Assembly (NCBI GenBank): GCA_006503475.1 | Contig: RSEH01000338.1 | Span: 1-42,970, forward strand | Length of the DNA stretch: 42,970 nucleotides | DNA from: Stentor roeselii | Taxonomy: Eukaryota > Ciliophora > Heterotrichea > Heterotrichida > Stentoridae | Reading direction: 5' to 3' | Shown: positions 1 through 8,182 of the stretch, one piece after another | Layout: each line of letters begins with the position of its first letter | Position numbering within the stretch: position 1 is the stretch's first letter | Program-made: the position numbers and the translations under genes | Notes under the pieces: generated by a model | Told to the model about the DNA's origin: nothing | The model's input: only the letters and a program-made list of their open reading frames with translations | Databases searched by the model: none

Positions 1-960
1 CAGCAAAGCTATCAACAACATCAGAAACTAGTCCGCACATATGAAGAAATCCTCGAGAGCGAGTTAAACAGGGCAAACCCGATTCTTAAGGGCCATACCA
101 ATGCAGTTACAGGCATCGCGTTGACTTCTGACGATTCTTTCCTCATCAGCTGCGGTAAAGACAACACTCTACGAATCTGGGACCTTATCGACAGAGTCCA
201 AGAGAAGACATACGATGTTGAAGTTGATCCAAAACTGAAATAACATCAATGGCCTTATCACCTGACAACAAGTATGTTATTTTAGTAGTGTCTGAAAATA
301 CCTCTTGATTCGAACTCTCGATACTTTATCAACGAATACAAAGGTCCCAGGTAGAGATGATGTGACAATTAATTCAGTCTTAATCTCGAATGACAGCCAA
401 CAATTCTGCATATTAGATACCGAAAAAACAGATAGTGTTTGTGACTTAAAAAGAACAGTGTTAAAATTTCATACAGTTGAAGAGAGTGAAGAGAATTTCG
501 TTCTTTTTGCGAATAAAGCGGTCCTCATCGGAGAGACATCTGGAAAAATCAGAGGTTGGAACACCTTAACTTCAGCTTTTGACTACACCTTGGAACATAC
601 AAAACAAGCCACAACTGGAGTTTTGTATGACAACAATCGATATCTGGCAGCAGCTTACTCAAACGGAGAAGTGATTGTCTGGAACTTACTTGAAAAGAAT
701 AAAGAATTTCATATCAGGACTGAACATTCAGGAACTCCAAATGGAATAAGCTATTCAAGTAACTCAGAGAACAAAACAATCGTCTTTACTAACGATAATC
801 GTGAAGTCATCTTTGTTGAACTTATTGATAAAAACGTTAAAAGGTACTTTTTTCGTCATTCCGATATTATTAGTGGCTCTGCACGCAGTTGACTTGGAAA
901 CTTCGTTGATGGCGACTTTTGAATGGGTGATATATTGTTATTATTTGATAATGTTTATAT
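1..960 (+). pseudogene. Decayed WD40-repeat protein gene (5' end off window)
   Basis: WD40 repeats are readable but spread over three frames. Frame 1 (1-243) gives a short helix-like stretch, then a clear repeat (GHTNAVTGIALTSDDSFLIS followed by GKDNTLRIWDL) and a TAA. Frame 3 (about 243-305) continues with ITSMALSPDNKYVI. Frame 2 (about 305-889) carries further repeats, including GKIRGWN and NGEVIVWNLL, and ends at TGA 890. Fragments resembling a last blade follow, with another frame change. Each change behaves like loss of one base; no 15- or 16-nt GT...AG intron fits, because both junctions need a length of 2 modulo 3. The simplest reading is a pseudogene with two or more frameshifts. Sequencing errors are the alternative. 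The start lies left of the window. Confidence 0.75.
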
Positions 961-1446
961 ATAAATTATTTTATCAAGAACTTTATTTTGTTCAATAAAA
1001 GTTTTCTTACATAATTTTAAAATTTTTCTGTTTCAGTCCTACTCAAAGATATTCCTGTCAGTTTTAACTTGAAAAAATGACTAAACATTCAAATAAATAA
1101 ATATTAAAATATCAGATTTTAAAGATGTTTGAATTTAAAGATTTGTATCCAATTACCTAGAACATTATTGTGGATAAACAGTTTGATTACGATATCTAGA
1201 TAATCATGTAAAAATACAATAATTAATTGATTTAAACTAAAGATTTATTTCAAAAAACTATTATTATAAATTTACTTTCTCCATTAAATGATAAAAAATC
1301 TAAAATTCCAACACAAACTCTTTAAAATTTCCAATAATCAAATAAAAAATCCCTAAAATAAACCCTTTCAACAACACCTCCAACAATTCAAAACCCCTTC
1401 AAACCTAAATACCCTCCAATCTCCACCCAACCCAAACTCTAAAAAA
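961..1446. other. AT-rich intergenic spacer upstream of the CDPK gene
   Basis: No coding potential or tRNA-like structure is visible. The half next to the CDPK start is strikingly strand-asymmetric: the sense strand contains no G at all from 1291 to 1446 (156 nt) and is rich in A and C, with CCC/ACCC clusters. This probably includes the CDPK promoter. The left half is plain AT-rich sequence downstream of the decayed WD40 gene. Confidence 0.7.
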
Positions 1447-2895
1447 ATGGGTTGCGCAAGAATAAAAGCGAGTACAACAACATCCCCAGAGTCTCGAGTA
1501 AACGCCTTGAGTATAACAATCGGTACCTTCATAATAACAAGTGACAAGAGTTTCCTAGAGCACTACAACCTAGGTCCAACCCTTACAACATACCACTACT
1601 TCGAAATACACAAAGTAATCCACTTAGAAACCTGCGAAGAACGATCAGTGAAAATCCTAAAAAAAGACTCAAGTCCAAGTCACATTCAACAAAAGCTTCG
1701 CAATGAAATCACAATCGTTAAACAACTCGACCATCCAAACATCATAAAATTTTTTGAAATCTTCGAAGAAACCAAGCGAATTTTAATAGTTCAAGAAAAA
1801 TGTAAAGGTGAAGAACTCTTCGAAGTCCTTTTAAAAAAAAAAAACTTCTCAGAAAGTCAAGCTTGTTTTATAATCAAAGAAATTTTTTCAGTTCTTGCAT
1901 ATCTTCATGATAAAGGCTTCGTTCACCGTGATTTAAAGCCGGAAAATGTACTGATTGAAGATAGTTCAGAAGGAGTTTCAGTGAAAGTTGTGAATTTCTT
2001 GTCAGCTGCTCGGATTTTCAATGATTCTGCACTTTCTGGATTGGTAGGGACTGCTTATTATGTGGCTCCTGAGGTCATTCAAGGGCTTTATGGGGAAAAA
2101 TGTGATTTGTGGAGTGCTGGGGTTATTCTTTTTATGCTTCTTTCTGGGTACCCGCCTTTTGATGGACACTCGGATAAGGATATACTTGAGAAGGTCTTGT
2201 TGAGTAAGCCGAATTACTCAGAGATGTCCTGGTCGGGAGTTTCGGAAGAAGCTAAGGACTTGCTTTGTAAACTTCTTTGTCCGGAACCGGTAAGATTGTC
2301 TGCCACGCAAGCCTTGAAACATCCTTGGATTTTGAAGTTCTCAAATACAAATAATCGGAATAGTCTTTCGGTTGTTCATGCTTTTGAAAATTTGAAAAAT
2401 TTTCACAAATGTAATAAACTCAGAGATGCTGTACAGACTTTCATCGCAACTCAATGCATATCATCCCAAGAAGCCAAAGACCTAACAGAAGCCTTCAAAT
2501 TAATCGACACAAACGGTGACGGTAAATTAAGCCGTGAAGAGTTACTATCCCACTACAAATCCCTAATGTTCTCCATGCACCCCGAGTCGGAAATCGACCA
2601 AATAATGCAAGAAGTCGATTCGGACGAGAACGGTTTCATAAACTACACAGAATTCCTAAAAGCCTCAATATCTCAAAAAGTCCTAATTTCCTCCCAAAAC
2701 CTCCGTCGTGCCTTCGACATCTTCGACAATGACCAAAGCGGCAGTATCACTGCAAACGAGTTAAAACGTGTCCTTCAATCCGACAACAACCTCGACGAAA
2801 AAATCTGGAAAGACATAATCAAATGTTTCGACCAAAACTCAGACGGTGAAATCGATTTAAGAGAATTTGAAGAAATCATCACTAAGAACTTTTAG
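1447..2895 (+). CDS. Calcium-dependent protein kinase (CDPK), probable pseudokinase with four EF hands
   Basis: 482 aa. It has CDPK architecture: a protein kinase domain at about residues 45-296, a junction helix, and four EF hands at about 340-480 (for example DTNGDGKLSREE and DNDQSGSITANE). The start MGCARIK is a candidate N-myristoylation/palmitoylation site, suggesting membrane attachment. HRDLKPEN (160-167), the likely VAIK lysine (K69) and APE (207-209) are present. However, the glycine-rich loop is replaced by LGPTLTTYHYF near residue 42, and DFG is replaced by NFL (183-185), so the metal-binding aspartate is missing. All four calcium loops look intact. I infer a Ca2+ sensor with reduced or absent phosphotransfer. 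The convergent QDPR gene stops 15 nt away. Confidence 0.93.
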   Translation: MGCARIKASTTTSPESRVNALSITIGTFIITSDKSFLEHYNLGPTLTTYHYFEIHKVIHLETCEERSVKILKKDSSPSHIQQKLRNEITIVKQLDHPNIIKFFEIFEETKRILIVQEKCKGEELFEVLLKKKNFSESQACFIIKEIFSVLAYLHDKGFVHRDLKPENVLIEDSSEGVSVKVVNFLSAARIFNDSALSGLVGTAYYVAPEVIQGLYGEKCDLWSAGVILFMLLSGYPPFDGHSDKDILEKVLLSKPNYSEMSWSGVSEEAKDLLCKLLCPEPVRLSATQALKHPWILKFSNTNNRNSLSVVHAFENLKNFHKCNKLRDAVQTFIATQCISSQEAKDLTEAFKLIDTNGDGKLSREELLSHYKSLMFSMHPESEIDQIMQEVDSDENGFINYTEFLKASISQKVLISSQNLRRAFDIFDNDQSGSITANELKRVLQSDNNLDEKIWKDIIKCFDQNSDGEIDLREFEEIITKNF

Positions 2896-2910
2896 CTGTA
2901 TTGATACTAA

Positions 2911-3603
2911 TTAAACGAAATCAGGCACAATGCTTCCATTAATGCATTTAAGCACCGCAAAACTTCCGTTTTGAGGACGGTTGTCGCCATCGGCCCACAT
3001 CTTCAAAAGTCCTGCAATTGCTGAAGGAGAAGACCATTTTGAAAAGTCAGCTCCGGGCATTGCTTCTCGATTTCCGGGAGTGTCGATTATTTCTGGAAGA
3101 ATTGTGGAAACTGTGCTGGTTGTTGGAATACTTTCACGGGTTGATAGGTTTAAGGCGAGAGAATGAACTGCGGTCTTTGCGAGGCCGTAAGCCAGGTTTC
3201 CTGGAGTCACGTCTTTGAATGCCGCGGCTGCCCCGGTTAAGACGATTAAACCGTTTTCGTTTAAGAAGCGGGTGGCCAGGTGGCAGGTTAGTAGAGTTGG
3301 GTAGAGGTTGATCTCGATCATTTGACGTGTTTGGCTGAAGATGTTCTCGTTTGATATTGAACCTCCTACCCAACCTCCTGCTACGCAGATTAATGCGTCG
3401 TATTTTCCTTTTAGAGACTCTTGGCAGTGGCTGTTATGTACTTCACTACTACCAGCAGGAAGTACAACATTAACATGAGCTTTCGCATTTTCCTTAAAGT
3501 CAACAGAAGTAACTTCCCAAGTATCTCTAAAAGTATTAACAACAGTTCTACCAAGAGTTCCATTCCCTCCAATAATAAGCGAACGTTTGGCAAGTCCCTG
3601 CAT
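2911..3603 (-). CDS. QDPR: Dihydropteridine reductase
   Basis: 230 aa, close to the usual length of about 240. It would reduce quinonoid dihydrobiopterin back to tetrahydrobiopterin with NADH, supporting aromatic amino acid hydroxylases. It is a short-chain dehydrogenase fold: the N-terminal nucleotide loop is IIGGNGTLGRTV (residues 10-21), the family stretch CVAGGWVGGS follows, and the catalytic Tyr-x3-Lys is YGLAK. DTPGNREAMPGADFSKW near the C-terminus matches the family position DTPMNRK..PEADFSSW as I know it. The ATG is preceded by TATAA. The gene ends 15 nt from the convergent CDPK stop, and lies 30 nt downstream of the same-strand leishmanolysin stop. Confidence 0.93.
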   Translation of the reverse strand: MQGLAKRSLIIGGNGTLGRTVVNTFRDTWEVTSVDFKENAKAHVNVVLPAGSSEVHNSHCQESLKGKYDALICVAGGWVGGSISNENIFSQTRQMIEINLYPTLLTCHLATRFLNENGLIVLTGAAAAFKDVTPGNLAYGLAKTAVHSLALNLSTRESIPTTSTVSTILPEIIDTPGNREAMPGADFSKWSSPSAIAGLLKMWADGDNRPQNGSFAVLKCINGSIVPDFV

Positions 3604-3633
3604 TTATACTAACCATAACCTAATCAATTCATC

Positions 3634-6600
3634 CTAAGTCAAGCAAATCCCAGACGTCAAATAATACCCCAAACCACACAAAAAGCATTCCGATATCGAC
3701 TTGCAGACCTGGCAATTCGACCCACAAGCCCAACACGCCCGGGATTTAAAAAAAAATCCAAATTCACAAGCTAAACAATTCATCTTCAAAGAACAACGAC
3801 TACATCCAGAAGGACAAGCGACGCAAGTCTTTCCTGACAAGACAAAGCCAGGGGTACAAGAAGAACAGTCTAAAAGTGACTTGCATGACTGACACCCTTT
3901 TGGACAGGTTTTACATTGATTCTCGCTTAAAAAATAACCTTTTAAACATTGACTACATTTTCCTCCTCTGCATTTTCCGCAGAAACTTCCGCATGCGTCG
4001 CAAGATGATGAAGATATTTGAAAGGATAAACTACAACCTTTGCAACTCATTGATGAACTGCACAGGAGACAGTTTGAAGAACAACTTTCGCAGGAACCGC
4101 TGAGGAGAGTGAAACTTTGCTTGCAGGTTAGACATTCGCTGGATGTACAGGTTTCGCATTTTGAATCGCATGGCATGCAAGTGGAACCTGATGAGATGTA
4201 ACCTGGCATGCATGATGTACATGTGTTGTCTGATGAACAGGTCAGACATTCTATGGGGCAAAGGATGCAATTACTTGAAAGCATTTCGTATCCTACTTTG
4301 CACTGAGTACAAACAGTAGAAGACAAGCAAGTCAAACATGAAGCTGGGCAAGAAAGACAATTTAAATTTTCCAGATAATAACCTGATTTGCATGAACTGC
4401 ACTGGGTGCTTGATGAGCAAGTCAAACAAGCTGATGTGCAAATCTGGCAATTTCCGTTGTCTAAGTAAAATCCAGATATGCATTCACACTGTGAAGAGGC
4501 ACTAAGAATAAATCCTGAACTACATAAAGTGCATACACTGCTTGACTGACAACTTATGCAGTTGCTTGGACAGATTATTAAACAGTTAGTGCCTTGGATT
4601 TGATATCCAGATTCACAAGAAGTGCATTGAGTGGAACTGCAGAGGAGACAGCGTGATTGGCAAGCAACACACGTCCCTGACGCTGAAATATAAAACCCAT
4701 TCATACAACTGCTACAAACATTAGGACTTGAGCAACTTAAACAGTTTTGAACACAAGAAGTTGAGCAAATTCCATTGAGTAGCTGATACGCTGAGTTGCA
4801 TTGAGTGCAAGTAGAAGCAGATTCACAAACCAAGCAATTTTGTGAGCATGATGCACAATTTGAACTATCTACCAAATAAAACCCATCTATGCACTGACTG
4901 CAACTCTGGGCGTCACATGTTTTACAATTAGAAATGCAAGCCAAGCAGCTAGTGGAGCTTAGGTAATAGTTAGATAAGCATGCTGAGCAAGTTACACCCG
5001 AACAAGTTGAACACCCTGTAGGGCATCCAGTGACACAAACGCCATTTAAAATTTGATACCCATCAGCACACTTCGTGCAAGTATCGCTATTTTTACAAGT
5101 TTCACAAAATTCCGAGCACTGATAATAGCAATCATCTCCTCCATATCCCAAGAAGCAATAACAGACACCAAATCTTCCACAAGATCCTCTAGCAAAGCAC
5201 ATATTTTTACAAGGTACATCATTACAAACAATATTAGAAGAAGGACATTTGATCCACCCATTGAACCCAGTCACATTTTTCACAGAGCCATCAAAAGGAC
5301 ACACGACATTCAAAGTCTCAACCTGGACAGTCGCCGTAGTATCAGTGCAAGCAACGACCTGATAACATGCTGCATATAAAGAAGTACTAATTTTATAAGG
5401 CTTTTTCATCAAAGTACTTTCAAAACATCTACTATTCTGACTGATACTTTCATAAGAGTTCTTAAAAGTAAAAGTTGTTATAAAACTTCCTCGACAACTG
5501 CCATTACTCAAAGCTTTACTATAAGGACAATAATCAGTATATTTATCATTCCCTCCAGTAGTACTATTAGAAAAGTACTGAAACTCTGTCGGAATATCAG
5601 AGGAATAAGTAGTAACTCCACATCCACCTTTATTCAAAGCGAAGTAATCACATCCCCATTTCGTATAACTATCGCACCAAAGTTTACTATTCTTAGAAAC
5701 TCCAGATTCAACACATTTCTGATCAAAAAATCCACAACCTTCAAGTCTTCCAAAATAAGGCATCTGTGCCAAGGTATAATCAACCTGATACCACCCAGTA
5801 TCGAGAAACAAAGCAAGAGAAACATTAGAAAAAATAGTCTCTGAAGGTAAATAAGCAGTCATATAATCATTCATCATCACTCTCTTATCCCAATGAGAGC
5901 CGGCAGTGCCGGCTCCTCCAGACTCTTCCAATTCCAGTCCTTCTAAAGTTTCACAATTAAAAGCTTCTCTTGCCTTCTGCATTACATTCGGAGTGACAAT
6001 AGCTGACTTAGTAGTTCCTCTAATCGTAATATTTTTCCTTAAATTCCCTTCTGAATAACTCTGTCCTTCTGAAGTCTTCCATTTATCAAAGAGACCTTGA
6101 CTGAAAGCTAACAAATGAGTCATTTCATGAGTCATGATTGCCAACCAACCGTCTATTGAGTTATCTCTGAAGTTAGGTTGATTGATTACTACAGTGCCCG
6201 CTATAACATTATCCAGTCCATTTCTGTCAAATTCACAGGCACCTGCATATCCAACATATTCAACATTTGTCAGGTAATTCGTTGTGATGTAAATTATCAC
6301 GTCTGTGTTTGACACTCCTGAAGTTTGGTGGTCTTCTGGCACTGAAACTGAACCGCATGTAGTTGAGGATAATATTATCGGCTCTTGAACTTGCTGGACT
6401 TTTAAGGATGTCTTAAAGTAACTGTCTACCATCGGCATCAGTGAAGACTTGAAGATTGTGTTTAAGGTTGAGTTTTTCAGGTCGAAGTTTTGGTAAAAGT
6501 AAGATAAACGGATTGATGAGAAGGAAGATGAACGGGTTAGAAGAGATCTTCGGTTTAAAGGACCTATCATTTCGTTGGTGAAGGAACCGCCACAGGTCCA

Positions 6601-6645
6601 ACCTTTGGATTTGTGAAGTAAGAGAAAAAGTAAAGGGATTAACAT
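3634..6645 (-). CDS. Secreted leishmanolysin-like (M8) metalloprotease with Cys-rich repeats
   Basis: 1003 aa. A short hydrophobic N-terminus (MLIPLLFLLL) looks like a signal peptide. The M8 catalytic motif HEMTH is at residues 173-177, the third zinc ligand is probably H251 in GSHWDK, and the Met-turn lies in VMMNDYM (256-262). After the catalytic domain and an EGF-like Cys cluster (SCGRFGVCYCFLGYGGDDC), roughly residues 520-1000 are a long series of furin/VSP-like CxxC repeats. I see no C-terminal membrane helix or GPI-type tail, so secretion is more likely than surface anchoring. Ciliates often have large leishmanolysin families with such tails. The N-terminal Cys-switch motif of classical GP63 is not evident. 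The stop is TAG. Confidence 0.92.
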   Translation of the reverse strand: MLIPLLFLLLHKSKGWTCGGSFTNEMIGPLNRRSLLTRSSSFSSIRLSYFYQNFDLKNSTLNTIFKSSLMPMVDSYFKTSLKVQQVQEPIILSSTTCGSVSVPEDHQTSGVSNTDVIIYITTNYLTNVEYVGYAGACEFDRNGLDNVIAGTVVINQPNFRDNSIDGWLAIMTHEMTHLLAFSQGLFDKWKTSEGQSYSEGNLRKNITIRGTTKSAIVTPNVMQKAREAFNCETLEGLELEESGGAGTAGSHWDKRVMMNDYMTAYLPSETIFSNVSLALFLDTGWYQVDYTLAQMPYFGRLEGCGFFDQKCVESGVSKNSKLWCDSYTKWGCDYFALNKGGCGVTTYSSDIPTEFQYFSNSTTGGNDKYTDYCPYSKALSNGSCRGSFITTFTFKNSYESISQNSRCFESTLMKKPYKISTSLYAACYQVVACTDTTATVQVETLNVVCPFDGSVKNVTGFNGWIKCPSSNIVCNDVPCKNMCFARGSCGRFGVCYCFLGYGGDDCYYQCSEFCETCKNSDTCTKCADGYQILNGVCVTGCPTGCSTCSGVTCSACLSNYYLSSTSCLACISNCKTCDAQSCSQCIDGFYLVDSSNCASCSQNCLVCESASTCTQCNSAYQLLNGICSTSCVQNCLSCSSPNVCSSCMNGFYISASGTCVACQSRCLLCSSTQCTSCESGYQIQGTNCLIICPSNCISCQSSSVCTLCSSGFILSASSQCECISGFYLDNGNCQICTSACLTCSSSTQCSSCKSGYYLENLNCLSCPASCLTCLSSTVCTQCKVGYEMLSSNCILCPIECLTCSSDNTCTSCMPGYISSGSTCMPCDSKCETCTSSECLTCKQSFTLLSGSCESCSSNCLLCSSSMSCKGCSLSFQISSSSCDACGSFCGKCRGGKCSQCLKGYFLSENQCKTCPKGCQSCKSLLDCSSCTPGFVLSGKTCVACPSGCSRCSLKMNCLACEFGFFFKSRACWACGSNCQVCKSISECFLCGLGYYLTSGICLT

Positions 6646-7327
6646 TTTGATTTAGATGATCGGGTTTTTGATATAGGTTGGATTGTTGAATTTTAGTAGG
6701 ATGATTTAGCTATATTAAATGATGTTTTATTGTTGAGGGTTTTTATGATTTTGTTGAATTTTAGTAGGATGATTTAGATTTATTAGATGATGATTTAGAT
6801 ATTTATGGAGAGTGGCAAGGGATTAATTTAGAAGATTTAAAGTAATATTTTTAGAATTTTTTGATGAAGGACGTTAGAAATTTTTTAGATTGGCTTTTTT
6901 GGGAAAAATCACTTTCTTAGCACTGGGGGATTAGGAGAGATGATATCAGAAAAGAGGACTTTTTATTTAAATGGATTTTAATTGGCATTCAACATTTTTC
7001 AAAACCTAAGACAGTAGACATTTATCTAATAGATATATTTATAAAATCGAAAACCCGTTACAAGGAATCCAAAATGAGAAATTATAAAATATTTAGCAGC
7101 AATTTTCTAATAGTAAAAGACAAATAGACTCAAAACATAACTCCCTATTCTAAACTCGATCAACCTCCAAGAAATAAAGTATTTCTCACTTATCAAAACA
7201 ACTTTTCACCCAAAAAATTTCGATAAAATCAATCCACTCTAACTTCAGATTAAGAAATTTTTACATAAATGCCTAATAATGAAACCATTATCCTTGCACC
7301 ATTTCTTCATTGATCTTTCTTATAAAG
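6646..7327. other. Divergent intergenic region with a tandem duplication
   Basis: This 682-nt region lies between the starts of the leishmanolysin gene (-) and a small gene (+). Near the leishmanolysin start the plus strand is C-depleted (no C from 6711 to 6815). Nearer the plus-strand gene it becomes poor in G. It holds a duplicated promoter-proximal block, listed separately. A G-richer stretch at about 6890-6960 has no recognisable identity. No tRNA or coding sequence is supported. Confidence 0.6.
6684..6777. repeat. Imperfect tandem duplication (unit about 68 bp)
   Basis: A 26-nt sequence beginning TGTTGAATTTTAG occurs identically at 6684-6709 and 6752-6777. Similarity extends on both sides: GGGTTTTT a little upstream, and a related TATTA.ATGATG.TTTA just downstream. 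The spacing is 68 nt. It sits 40-130 nt upstream of the leishmanolysin ATG, so a duplicated regulatory block is plausible but unproven. Confidence 0.85.
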
Positions 7328-7843
7328 ATGAAATCAAGAGAAGGACTGCTATTAAGCGATATAGTAAAAACAAGGATCGACAAGATAATAACTCGAAGCT
7401 TCAAAGTAAACCCGACTCTGAAACTTTCAAAAAATTCCGAACAAAAATGCCTCCAGCCTAAAAAATTACTAATGAAAGAATTTGATCTCGAGCAAGTCAC
7501 GTCTTTAGAAAGACGAAATTATTTTCCTAAACAAATTAACAAAAAATCGTCAAAACTTTATATGTCACACATTCTTGGAATGAAAAATATCAAAGACCTG
7601 GTCGGAGTGAAAGAAATCATCGGTTTAAAGACCCGCCCTCAAAAAAACTGGATGATGGTAAATGATGCAGATTGTTTAATCAAGCCACCTTCGACTATAG
7701 TTCAAGATTTTGAGATTAAAAAAAGATGCTCAGTTGTTTTATTGCCGCAGGTGAAAACCAGTTTGAAAATACCGAAGAATGGAAAAGTGAGGAAAAGTGC
7801 GAGTGGTGCTGAATTATTAGAAAGATTAAATAGGATTGAATAA
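7328..7843 (+). CDS. Small basic protein of unknown function
   Basis: 171 aa, rich in Lys and Arg, with no family I recognise. The frame is open slightly upstream, but the first ATG in it is at 7328 (MKSREGLLLSDIVKTRIDKI), which I take as the start. An ATG at 7279 opens another frame, and I found no 16-nt intron to join the two. There is no signal peptide or membrane segment. The centre contains Met- and Lys-rich stretches (MSHILGMKNIKDLVGVKEII). It may be a cytoskeletal, ciliary or nucleic-acid-associated protein, but nothing in the sequence decides this. It converges on the channel gene, with 339 nt between the stops. Confidence 0.65.
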   Translation: MKSREGLLLSDIVKTRIDKIITRSFKVNPTLKLSKNSEQKCLQPKKLLMKEFDLEQVTSLERRNYFPKQINKKSSKLYMSHILGMKNIKDLVGVKEIIGLKTRPQKNWMMVNDADCLIKPPSTIVQDFEIKKRCSVVLLPQVKTSLKIPKNGKVRKSASGAELLERLNRIE

Positions 7844-8182
7844 ACTAACCCGTTACATATAAAGTTAAAATATGGATGAGTTTAATATGAATATTTTGTG
7901 AAGGGTTTTAGAAAGATTTATTTTCTAGGAGTTTTTTCTCTATTTAAATACGATTTTCATATTTAAGGAAAATGATTGAATAATTTTTGTACTTCAGAAT
8001 ACAATTTTAAAGTCATTTTTCAAGTGAAATTTATGAAGTTTATAAATAATATCTATTCAAATCGGCATTAAAAACTTATGAGAACTTTATTATATTAATG
8101 AAAAATCATCTGTTTCTTCTAAAATCCTAATTTATCACTAATTTTCTAAATATTCACTGATCATCTAGAAACTTCATCAAAA
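7844..8182. other. Convergent intergenic spacer, AT-rich
   Basis: The spacer lies between two stop codons and should contain both 3' ends. The part after the plus-strand gene is C-poor; the part before the minus-strand stop is G-poor on the plus strand, the skew flip seen in other spacers. No gene or structured RNA is visible. Confidence 0.6.

Noticed and set aside
801-998. Open frame after the WD40 fragment
   Set aside because: It overlaps the WD40 remnant in another frame and turns into AT-rich sequence coding for a meaningless hydrophobic tail; at most it holds a fragment of the last blade.
6890-6965. Possible small RNA (GATGATAT resembling a C box, G-rich patch)
   Set aside because: There is no convincing D box at a fitting distance, and no matching terminal stem.
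7279-7461. Alternative first exon for the 7328 gene
   Set aside because: Joining the frames needs a 16-nt GT...AG intron and none is present in the overlap.
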